A DNA stretch of 8,474 nucleotides from Anaerolineae bacterium. GTDB lineage: Bacteria > Chloroflexota > Anaerolineae > 4572-78 > J111. The stretch covers positions 1-8,474 of the forward strand of contig JAGRBY010000306.1 in the NCBI GenBank assembly GCA_020433835.1, in the 5' to 3' direction. The translations under genes and the position numbers were made by a program. Shown here piece by piece: positions 1 through 6,192 of this stretch; position 1 is the first letter of the stretch; each line of letters opens with the position of its first letter. The notes under the pieces were generated by a model that saw only the letters and a list, made by a program, of their open reading frames with translations, was not told the DNA's origin and made no database searches.

Positions 1-126
1 CGTGTGAAATGGTCGTCGCGAAACTCCGCGACGGTCGATCAACGTGTGAAATGGTCGTCGCGAAACTCCGCGACGGTCGATCAACGTGTGAAATGGTCGT
101 CGCGAAACTCCGCGACGGTTGATCGA
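1..126. repeat. Tandem array of three 42-bp hairpin-forming units
   Basis: Three head-to-tail copies of a 42-bp unit lie at 1-42, 43-84 and 85-126. Copies 1 and 2 are identical. Copy 3 differs at 120 (C to T) and 125 (A to G). Each unit holds a perfect 7-bp stem, CGTCGCG/CGCGACG, around the loop AAACTC (14-33 in copy 1). G-U pairs and an outer G-C pair extend it to 10 bp in RNA (11-20 with 27-36). The copy 3 change at 120 turns that outer G-C into G-U, so pairing is kept. There are no unique spacers, so it is not CRISPR. The array starts at base 1 and may continue to the left. Its function is unknown; a REP-like or minisatellite element is the nearest description. Confidence 0.9.
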
Positions 127-150
127 TGATCTGAAAGGTTATCGATCAAC
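118..150. repeat. Hairpin with 14-bp stem at the end of the tandem array
   Basis: GTTGATCGATGATC (118-131) pairs with GGTTATCGATCAAC (137-150) around the 5-nt loop TGAAA. The outer ten pairs are Watson-Crick and two of the inner four are G-U. It uses the diverged end of repeat copy 3. No T-run follows (TTGACGG), so a classical intrinsic terminator is unlikely. It could still mark the 3' end of transcription entering from the left. Confidence 0.6.
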
Positions 151-179
151 TTGACGGCGGCCATATTTGACCGTTGAGG

Positions 180-208
180 TGGACATGAACGGCCAACATG
201 GATATACT
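180..208 (+). promoter_or_regulatory. Putative sigma-70-type promoter for the 275-1072 gene
   Basis: TGGACA (180-185; 5 of 6 matches to TTGACA) and TATACT (203-208; 5 of 6 matches to TATAAT) are separated by exactly 17 bp. Transcription would start near 215, giving a leader of about 60 nt to the ATG at 275. A small hairpin, ATGGAT/ATCCAT (198-203 with 210-215), overlaps the -10 region. Prediction is from the sequence only. Confidence 0.5.
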
Positions 209-274
209 GATCCATACAGTTGAATATTCCAAATTCTTTTCTCAAACTTCACCATCAACCCGGAGGATTACCCG

Positions 275-1072
275 ATGCCTATTTCCTACAGAGACGCCAT
301 TAGCCCTTATGAATTTCGTTTTCCCAACTTTCGCCGCCGCCCGGATGTGTTTAACCTGGGCCAAACCTTTATCACCTGCGAGCAAAGCCGCCCCCTTGCG
401 CAGCAAACCCCTTTTACACCCATCATTATCGATCTCTTCCAGCGCCTATTAGCCGCTGAAAATGACTTAAAGCGGGCCGAACGCGAACGTAAGTCAGCCT
501 CATCTGAACTCAAACGGCTGTTAGTCGATGCCAAAGAGATAGTTATGACGATGTGGAAGAGTGTCACCGCCAAATGTTCCAACAAACCTTATCAGGCTAC
601 ACGTTGGGGTTTTGAATACAAAGCGCGTACCGGCAACGTGCTGCTGCCTCAAACATTTGATGAACGGCTGGAAACGATGAATCTCTACATTGCCGAAGAA
701 CAGCGCCAACCCCAAGCCGATCGCTTTACCATTCCTGATTTGGTTGACGTGATGAGCCTGTATAATGATCTGGAAGCCCATCACGACGCTCGTGTATCGG
801 CGCGTCGCACCCGCGAGAACCAGGTAGAACTCTGCAATGCGCTGGCTTTAGAGCTGTCTAACTATCTGCAGGCCGCCGGTATCCATCTGCTGGCGATGGA
901 GTTCAAATTCAAGATATCAAAAGAATTGCAGAATTGGGGCTATGATGTTGTCGCCAAGCGCCGCGAGTCATCAACCCGTGAAGCAGACGGCGGTGAAGCG
1001 GCTCCCCTGTCTGCACCAACCACCAACGGTACCGTCGAAGCTGCGCCCGAGGATGTTGACGGTGACCACTAA
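275..1072 (+). CDS. Hypothetical coiled-coil protein, 265 residues
   Basis: I do not recognise this protein and assign no function. The ATG at 275 follows a strong GGAGG (262-266) at 8-nt spacing. There is no signal peptide or membrane segment, so it is probably cytoplasmic. Residues 1-50 are mixed, with an aromatic and Arg-rich stretch (PYEFRFPNFRRRPDVF, 11-26). Residues about 53-95 are a charged heptad-like helix (ENDLKRAERERKSASSELKR), likely coiled coil. Residues 100-150 are mixed. Residues 155-220 look like two further long helices. The tail from about 230 is acidic and low-complexity, rich in Ala, Glu, Asp and Pro, and probably disordered. The gene stands alone: it has its own candidate promoter, and a palindrome and a 406-bp gap separate it from the next gene. 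A structural or scaffold role would fit the helical build, but this is a guess. Confidence 0.8.
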   Translation: MPISYRDAISPYEFRFPNFRRRPDVFNLGQTFITCEQSRPLAQQTPFTPIIIDLFQRLLAAENDLKRAERERKSASSELKRLLVDAKEIVMTMWKSVTAKCSNKPYQATRWGFEYKARTGNVLLPQTFDERLETMNLYIAEEQRQPQADRFTIPDLVDVMSLYNDLEAHHDARVSARRTRENQVELCNALALELSNYLQAAGIHLLAMEFKFKISKELQNWGYDVVAKRRESSTREADGGEAAPLSAPTTNGTVEAAPEDVDGDH

Positions 1073-1097
1073 CCGGGTAAATCTTTGGCCCAACCCC

Positions 1098-1141
1098 AGG
1101 TGACAGTCACGTAACTCACTGATAATACGTGGCTGTCACCT
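1098..1141. repeat. Palindromic repeat, copy A (16-bp stem)
   Basis: GGTGACAGTCACGTA (1099-1113) pairs with TACGTGGCTGTCACC (1126-1140) with a single G-U pair. An outer A-T pair (1098/1141) makes a 16-bp stem around a 12-nt loop. It starts 26 bp after the upstream stop codon. No T-tract follows, so if it terminates transcription it does not do so by the classical intrinsic route. The core 42 nt match copy B at 33 of 42 positions. Confidence 0.8.
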
Positions 1142-1204
1142 TGAGAAGTTTATCAACAAGATTTGCTCTCCCCTCAATATCCTATAGCCAATAAGAGTTT
1201 CAAA

Positions 1205-1213
1205 TGCTATAGT
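1205..1213 (+). promoter_or_regulatory. Possible extended -10 promoter element for the cyclase operon
   Basis: TGCTATAGT is a TGn extended -10 with hexamer TATAGT (1208-1213). There is no good -35 at 17 bp upstream. The same 12-mer, AATGCTATAGTA, recurs at 6911-6922 in a better-supported promoter, which argues that it is a real local promoter type. Transcription from here would give a leader of about 260 nt. Confidence 0.35.
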
Positions 1214-1340
1214 AATCTTAACCTACACCCCGTTTCAGAAAACTGAGGAATTCTCGTAAGCAACCCAGACCGTGGTCGAACTTTAAAAATATGAAGAGTG
1301 CGACACTCTCAGATGAGACGACAACGAGAATGAAAATTAC

Positions 1341-1368
1341 CGTAGGATAAACTTAAGTTTGGCCTACG
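1341..1368. repeat. Hairpin in the cyclase leader
   Basis: CGTAGG (1341-1346) pairs with CCTACG (1363-1368). Inside, the 12-bp perfect palindrome AAACTTAAGTTT (1349-1360) adds a 4-bp stem with a TTAA loop above a 2x2 internal loop. No T-run follows. It could be an RNA element or a protein-binding palindrome. Confidence 0.45.
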
Positions 1369-1402
1369 AGTGCTATTTTCAGAGCAGTTACACTCTTCAA
1401 AC

Positions 1403-1444
1403 GGTGACAGTCACTTAACCGCATGACAATATGTGACTATCACC
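1403..1444. repeat. Palindromic repeat, copy B
   Basis: GGTGACAGTCAC (1403-1414) pairs with GTGACTATCACC (1433-1444) with one A/C mismatch. It is homologous to copy A (33 of 42 identical), with most differences in the loop (9 in all). It ends 34 bp before the cyclase ATG. The two copies bracket about 262 bp. Confidence 0.75.
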
Positions 1445-1478
1445 TGATATCGTGAAGGATGATATGTAGAGGATTATT

Positions 1479-3458
1479 ATGGCATGGAAGACCGTTACAT
1501 ACCGTTGGCAGTGGTTGCTAAAAAGTAGTCCGGCCCAGCTATGGCCCTACGTGGCTGATACCCAGCGTTTTAACCGGGCTGCGGGCTTGCCCTCAATTGA
1601 TTTTACAGAGATGGCTCTTGACACCGGCGGCAGTCGGCGCTTTGCCCAGACCAGCCGGTTTGGCGTTACCATCAAGTATGAAGATTTTCCATTTGAGTGG
1701 ATTAAAGAACGCGAGTTCAGCAGTATGCGCATCTTTGAGTTTGGGCCGCTGGCGCGGACGTATGCCCGTGTTCGCCTGGAACCGCACCAATTGGGTACGC
1801 GGCTTTATTACGATGTTGATGTTACTCCCGCCAATCTCTTAGGCCGGCTTGGTATTCCCTACCAATTGGGCTGGCAACTCCGTCGAAGTTTCGATAGCAT
1901 CTTTCGACAAATCGACCACGCGTTGCAAAATCAGCAGCCGCAGGTGTTTAGCCTGCCCGTTACGCCGTTAACCCCTCTGGCCCAAACCCGCCTGCAAAGT
2001 TTAAGCCACAATTTGGTTGAACAAGGCTATAGCGAGGCCGGTGTGCAGCAGTTAGGTGAATTGATAATCCGTGAGTCTGATTTTGAATTGTCGCGCCTGC
2101 GGCCTTACATCCTGGCCGATAGCTGGCAAGCGCCGCGCCTGGAGATTTTGGAGTTGTTTCTCGCCGCGGCCAAGATTGGATTGCTGCAAATGCAGTGGGA
2201 TGTCATGTGTCCGCTGTGCCGAGGCGTTAAATACAAGGCGTTGTCGCTCGATCAGGTGCGTAAAGGAGTTCACTGCTCTACCTGTAATATTGATTTTGAA
2301 GCGAACTTTTCCGACAATGTCGAACTCACCTTTCGGCCGCATTCGCAAATTCGATCTGTTGATGAAGCCAGCTATTGTTTTGGTGGGCCGATGGTTACTC
2401 CGCACATTCTTCTCCATCAAACCATCGCTCCGGGCGAAACGCGCCGCCTGGAGTACATTCATCTCGATGGCGATGGCGTTCGGCTGCGCACGCAGGTGCC
2501 CGGCGTTGAGCAGTGGCTGCACGTCACCCCATCCGACACAGATGGAGTCGATACGGTGTCTGTTGGGCTGAAAAAGGGTGTAATCCATCTCGATGTAACT
2601 GATAACGGGCATTGCTCCATCTACCCCGATAAGGCCAGCTATCAAGCGGCCCATCACCCAGCCGCATCAGAAGCCTCGCAACCGGATGTTAGCGTGCAAA
2701 CGTTGACTATTAGCAATCAAACATCCATTCCCCAACAGTTTTATATCGAGCGAGCCGGCTGGTATAATAATGCCGTAACGGCCACCAGGGTAACAGCGTT
2801 ACAAAAGTTTCGCGATCTATTTAGCCACGAAGTACTCCGCCCCGGTGAGAAGATCGGTATCCAGGGGATGACGCTGCTTTTCTCCGATTTGGTTGGCTCG
2901 ACGGCCATGTATAATCGGTGGGGCGATGCGGCCTCGTATTCTTTGGTGCGCGAGCAGTTTGCGTTTCTCCAGCGCATTGTACGTACGTGCGGCGGGGCGA
3001 TTGTGAAAACCATAGGTGATGCGATTATGGCCGCCTTTGCCGATCCGGTCGATGCGGTGAGAGCAGCCTTGGCTATTCAAAAGGAGCTGTATGCGTTTAA
3101 TGCCCAGCATTCGGAAGCGTTGACCATCCGTCTGGGAGTGCATTACGGCCCTTGTATTGCGGTTAACCTTAATGACCGGCTTGATTATTTTGGCACCACG
3201 GTTAACCTGGCCGCTCGGATGGAAGGCCAAAGCCGAGGCAACGACGTTGTCATGTCCGAGGCAGTACGCTGCGAGCCGGGCGTGGTCGAACTGTTGGCCG
3301 CCGAGCCGGTTACCGTCACGCAATTCGCCACCTCGATTAAGGGCTTTGATGATCATTTCTGCTTGTATCGCGTTCAATATGCTGGTGAAGTTGTAAGCGT
3401 TCAACCCGTAAAAGTGGCAGAACATACCAAAGAAGAGCATAATACGGCAAGGTTGTAA
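1479..3458 (+). CDS. Multidomain class III adenylyl cyclase-like protein (SRPBCC, zinc ribbon, cyclase)
   Basis: Predicted to convert ATP to cAMP in the cytoplasm. The ATG at 1479 follows AGAGG (1468-1472) at 6 nt. Residues 1-150 look like an SRPBCC/START-type pocket domain. Residues about 165-400 are a middle region similar in style to the DUF5939 N-terminal region of some cyclases. It carries two CxxC pairs (Cys244/247 and Cys266/269) suited to zinc. The class III cyclase domain covers about 460-635. The metal aspartates are present (Asp470 in FSDLVGST; Asp514 in GDAIMAAF). So are the adenine-selecting pair (Lys510 and Asp569, in VKTIGD and LDYFG) and the transition-state pair (Asn576 and Arg580, in TVNLAAR). 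The site therefore looks active and ATP-specific. A single cyclase domain implies a homodimer. There are no membrane segments. It is the first gene of a probable operon with the glycosidase and glycosyltransferase. The ligand is unknown. Confidence 0.9.
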   Translation: MAWKTVTYRWQWLLKSSPAQLWPYVADTQRFNRAAGLPSIDFTEMALDTGGSRRFAQTSRFGVTIKYEDFPFEWIKEREFSSMRIFEFGPLARTYARVRLEPHQLGTRLYYDVDVTPANLLGRLGIPYQLGWQLRRSFDSIFRQIDHALQNQQPQVFSLPVTPLTPLAQTRLQSLSHNLVEQGYSEAGVQQLGELIIRESDFELSRLRPYILADSWQAPRLEILELFLAAAKIGLLQMQWDVMCPLCRGVKYKALSLDQVRKGVHCSTCNIDFEANFSDNVELTFRPHSQIRSVDEASYCFGGPMVTPHILLHQTIAPGETRRLEYIHLDGDGVRLRTQVPGVEQWLHVTPSDTDGVDTVSVGLKKGVIHLDVTDNGHCSIYPDKASYQAAHHPAASEASQPDVSVQTLTISNQTSIPQQFYIERAGWYNNAVTATRVTALQKFRDLFSHEVLRPGEKIGIQGMTLLFSDLVGSTAMYNRWGDAASYSLVREQFAFLQRIVRTCGGAIVKTIGDAIMAAFADPVDAVRAALAIQKELYAFNAQHSEALTIRLGVHYGPCIAVNLNDRLDYFGTTVNLAARMEGQSRGNDVVMSEAVRCEPGVVELLAAEPVTVTQFATSIKGFDDHFCLYRVQYAGEVVSVQPVKVAEHTKEEHNTARL

Positions 3459-3475
3459 AGTTGCAGAGTTGCAAA
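3452..3475. repeat. Three degenerate 8-bp tandem repeats (GTTGYARA)
   Basis: GTTGTAAA, GTTGCAGA and GTTGCAAA run head to tail and overlap the cyclase stop codon (3456-3458). CAACCTTG (3498-3505) could pair with CAAGGTTG (3448-3455), and TGCAAC (3496-3501) with GTTGCA. The 81-bp gap to the next ATG may thus fold weakly. There is no clear terminator, so readthrough into the glycosidase gene is plausible. Confidence 0.45.
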
Positions 3476-3539
3476 AGAACCATATCCGTGTGATATGCAA
3501 CCTTGTTACAAGTAGAAAAAGTTGGAGGATTTGATTTTC

Positions 3540-4910
3540 ATGAAGCGTTGGTTTGTTACTCTTCTACAGACGCTTTTTTTTATTGTTGTTGGTGTTAGCG
3601 TGTATAAACTGGTGCAATATGGGCAGCGATTGCTGAAACAACCGTATTTAGCCCCCAACGGGCTGCCCGATGATATTGAAAGCCACAACACCGTCGAGGC
3701 CAAGGGGCTGCGCATTGCTGCGGCCAACGTACTGGCCGGGGTCGAAAAACGGCTCTTACTCGATGGGCAGGAAAAATGGGTGGTGTGTGCCGGTCTGCGC
3801 AATTTTAGAGAACCGTGGGCCCGTGATTTTGGCTTTGCCAGTTTTGGCCTGATAGAGTTGGGTGAGTTTGAAGTTGTCAAAGAGGCGCTGGAGGTTTTTC
3901 TCATCTATCAGCGTCCGTCGGGACAGTTTCCGGTTAAGATTCACTCGACCTCCATTGCTGACCGCTATCTGCATTCGCTGCTTAAACGCGAGCAGCCCAT
4001 CACCGCGCCAATTCGGCCTAAGTATATTACGGCCCACAATACGGTTTCACTCGATGGCAATGCCTTGTTGGTTATCGCGGCGCTTAATTATATCGCTCGC
4101 TCCGGTGATGAAGCCTTTGCCACCACCCACTGGTCGGCGCTTAAGCAGGCCGTACTGTGGCTGGAGGAACACGCGCTGTCCGAAGATGGCCTTCTCCATC
4201 AGGCGGCCTTTGCCGATTGGGCGGATAGCATCGCCCGTGAGGGCCGGGTTTTGTACACCAACGTTCTTTACTGGAAGGCGCTGCACGATCTGGCCGCTGC
4301 GGCTCCGCTGTACGGCAATGGGGATGATGAAAGCGTCTTTACCCGGAAGGCAGTGCAATTAAAGAAGGCCATCAATACCCATTTCTGGCGCGATGATCTG
4401 GGCTACTACGTTACCAATGAGGTTTTTGACAATTTAAGCAGTAGCGGTAATCTTCTGGCTATCGCCTGGGATTTAACCACACCGGAGCAAGCGCACGCGA
4501 TATTAGACTGCATGGATGAGTTCGATATGGCTAATCCGGTGCCGACGCAGGTTGTGCATCGGGCCTATCCTGATAAGTATATTGCGCTTGAAAATCGGTT
4601 GGGGGGTATTGCCAATTACCATACCTCGGCGGCGTGGTTGTGGTTGGGGGCGTGGCACATTATCGCGCTGGCCCGCATGGAACGCCTGATGGAGTCCGAA
4701 CTGCTGCTCTATCGCGCTTCTAACGTCATTGTCAGGGACGGCGCTATCCACGAGGTGTACGCTCCTGATGGGCATTATCTTTCCAGCTTCTGGTATACGT
4801 CTGAGGCTCCGTTAACCTGGAGCGCCGGGATGATGGTGTATGCTCACTATGTTTATCAACGTCACGTAAAAGCGATTTTAGAAGGCCAATCCGTCTCAGA
4901 AGACAATTAA
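3540..4910 (+). CDS. Membrane-anchored six-hairpin glycosidase (GH100/GH133-like, amylo-1,6-glucosidase style)
   Basis: A probable glycoside hydrolase of the (alpha/alpha)6 barrel type, related in style to neutral invertases (GH100) and glycogen debranching C-domains (GH133). Substrate is not determinable. The 456-residue start is the ATG at 3540, after GGAGG (3524-3528) at a rather long 11 nt. In-frame TTG codons at 3522 and 3531 overlap or crowd that site and are less likely. Residues 5-25 form one hydrophobic segment behind MKRW, likely an uncleaved anchor with the enzyme outside the membrane. Motifs: EPWARDFGF (91-99), HNTVSLDGN (166-174), DWADS (226-230), SGNLLAIAWD (302-311) and SEAPLTWSAG (421-430). 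Asp226 or Asp229 and Glu422 are candidate acid and base by analogy with related barrels; this is inference. The glycosyltransferase gene starts 40 bp downstream, so the two are probably cotranscribed. Confidence 0.82.
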   Translation: MKRWFVTLLQTLFFIVVGVSVYKLVQYGQRLLKQPYLAPNGLPDDIESHNTVEAKGLRIAAANVLAGVEKRLLLDGQEKWVVCAGLRNFREPWARDFGFASFGLIELGEFEVVKEALEVFLIYQRPSGQFPVKIHSTSIADRYLHSLLKREQPITAPIRPKYITAHNTVSLDGNALLVIAALNYIARSGDEAFATTHWSALKQAVLWLEEHALSEDGLLHQAAFADWADSIAREGRVLYTNVLYWKALHDLAAAAPLYGNGDDESVFTRKAVQLKKAINTHFWRDDLGYYVTNEVFDNLSSSGNLLAIAWDLTTPEQAHAILDCMDEFDMANPVPTQVVHRAYPDKYIALENRLGGIANYHTSAAWLWLGAWHIIALARMERLMESELLLYRASNVIVRDGAIHEVYAPDGHYLSSFWYTSEAPLTWSAGMMVYAHYVYQRHVKAILEGQSVSEDN

Positions 4911-4950
4911 ATTAGAGCTATCTATCTATATTTCGCTTTGAGGAGTGATA

Positions 4951-6189
4951 ATGCATATTGCCCACTTTACCAATACATATCACCCGGTTATCAGTGGCGT
5001 TGTCCGTTCGATTGATACCTTTCGGCAGGGGTTGACAGGGTTGGGGCATAACGTCTTTATCTTTGCCCAATCGACCAGCGACTATAAGGATAAAGAGCCG
5101 TTTATCTTTCGCTATCCGGCTATCGATCTACCGCTGACACATAAATTTCCGCTCACTATTCCCGTTTCATCCTTTGTTGATAAGCTGATTCCTTCTCTAA
5201 AGCTGGATGTTATCCATAGCCATCATCCATTTTTATTGGGCCGGGCCGCCGCCAGCAATGCCGAAAGTTACGGTGTACCGCTGGTCTTTACCTTTCATAC
5301 GCGCTATCGAGAATACAGCCATTATGTGGCGTTGAACCAAGATTTTGTCAAAGATGCGATTGATTACTGGCTTGGTCACTACATGGAACGGTGCCACCAC
5401 ATTGTTGTGCCGAGCGAGAGCATCAAAAAGATGGTCGCGGAGGTGTATGGTGTCACCAGCCAGGTGACGGTCGTGCCGACCGGCATCGATTTACGGCCCT
5501 TCAAAGCCGCTAACCCGGCTGTTATTCGCCAAAAACGAGGCTGGGGCGAAGATAAAGTGCTCATCTCAATCGGGCGATTGGCTGAGGAGAAAAATTGGAA
5601 GACACTCGTTGAGGCTGCCGGTCATGTTTTCAAGAAACATCAAAACGCACGATTGGTCATTATCGGCGAGGGCGATCAGCGCGAGGAATTGGAAACCTTG
5701 GCTGAAGAGATGGGCATCGCGCAGCAGGTTGAGTTTACCGGCAAAGTGCCTTTCGATGAGATTCCGCTTTATCTCAAAGCTGCTGACCTGTTCTGTTTCG
5801 CCTCTACCACCGAAACACAGGGATTGGTGACGATGGAGGCGCTGGCCGCCGAACTGCCGGTTGTCGCGGTTGAAGCATCAGGCACACAAGATGTGGTGGA
5901 GCAGGGTAAGCAAGGGCTGTTGGTCGATAATGATAGCCAGGCATTGGCCAAAGCCATCGATCAGATTTTGTCCGACGAAGCACGGCTGCATCAGTTTCAG
6001 GAGGCTACACTGGCAAGGGCCGAGTATTTCGATATGACTCGTCAAGCCGAAAAAATGGTTGAAGTTTATCATCAGGCTATCGATGATCAGCGGGCCGAGC
6101 GTTGGGTTCAGGTAGACAAAGCCAAAAAGATTTTCGATTTGATTATCGATGAAAAAAAGTTGGAGCAGTTTTTCGGTTTCAGTATGTAA
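4951..6189 (+). CDS. GT4 family glycosyltransferase, diacylglycerol glucosyltransferase-like
   Basis: A retaining GT-B glycosyltransferase that probably moves a sugar from a nucleotide donor to a lipid or glycan at the inner membrane face. The start is the ATG at 4951, with GAGGAG (4940-4945) 5 nt upstream; an in-frame GTG at 4945 overlaps that site. The protein has 412 residues. The N-terminal acceptor domain has the glycine loop after HFTNTYHPVISGVVRS (5-20), then DVIHSHHP (86-93) and FTFHTRY (113-119). The C-terminal donor domain has VPTGID (175-180), SIGRLAEEKN (206-215), VIIGEGD (236-242) and the EX7E motif with Glu288 and Glu296 in TETQGLVTMEALA. The ETQGLV wording is typical of 1,2-diacylglycerol 3-glucosyltransferases, hence the suggested acceptor. 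The final 35 residues are charged and helical. It ends the probable cyclase-glycosidase-transferase operon and abuts the exporter gene. Confidence 0.88.
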   Translation: MHIAHFTNTYHPVISGVVRSIDTFRQGLTGLGHNVFIFAQSTSDYKDKEPFIFRYPAIDLPLTHKFPLTIPVSSFVDKLIPSLKLDVIHSHHPFLLGRAAASNAESYGVPLVFTFHTRYREYSHYVALNQDFVKDAIDYWLGHYMERCHHIVVPSESIKKMVAEVYGVTSQVTVVPTGIDLRPFKAANPAVIRQKRGWGEDKVLISIGRLAEEKNWKTLVEAAGHVFKKHQNARLVIIGEGDQREELETLAEEMGIAQQVEFTGKVPFDEIPLYLKAADLFCFASTTETQGLVTMEALAAELPVVAVEASGTQDVVEQGKQGLLVDNDSQALAKAIDQILSDEARLHQFQEATLARAEYFDMTRQAEKMVEVYHQAIDDQRAERWVQVDKAKKIFDLIIDEKKLEQFFGFSM

Positions 6190-6192
6190 AAT

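Larger units (their letters stand above)
1073..1478. other. 406-bp gene-free region rich in inverted repeats; leader of the cyclase gene
   Basis: No convincing coding sequence lies here. It holds two related 42-nt palindromes (1099-1140 and 1403-1444), an extended -10 motif (1205-1213), and several shorter stems: AGAGTG/CACTCT (1295-1300 with 1304-1309) and CGTAGG/CCTACG (1341-1346 with 1363-1368). The latter encloses the 12-bp palindrome AAACTTAAGTTT (1349-1360). GAGTG and CACTC each occur twice, so several exclusive folds are possible. The ribosome binding site of the cyclase (AGAGG, 1468-1472) lies at the right end. The region is probably a structured 5' untranslated region and/or a small mobile repeat. 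Confidence 0.6.

Noticed and set aside
1..126. CRISPR array
   Set aside because: The 42-bp units abut directly with no variable spacers between them.
198..452. 84-codon forward reading frame overlapping the hypothetical gene
   Set aside because: It has no ribosome binding site, starts in the promoter -10 region and overlaps the better-supported gene at 275 in another frame.
1098..1141. Classical intrinsic terminator for the hypothetical gene
   Set aside because: The stem is strong but is followed by TGAGAAG, with no T-run, and the same palindrome recurs at 1403-1444 just before a gene start.
1291..1350. 19-codon leader peptide (MKSATLSDETTTRMKITVG)
   Set aside because: There is no Shine-Dalgarno sequence before the ATG, and it has no run of regulatory codons. 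Chance is enough to explain it.
2052..2657. 201-codon reverse-strand frame inside the cyclase gene
   Set aside because: It is a shadow of the cyclase coding sequence, with no family resemblance. The forward protein explains the region fully.
2817..3500. 227-codon reverse-strand frame over the cyclase catalytic domain
   Set aside because: The forward frame carries all the conserved catalytic residues, so the reverse frame is incidental.
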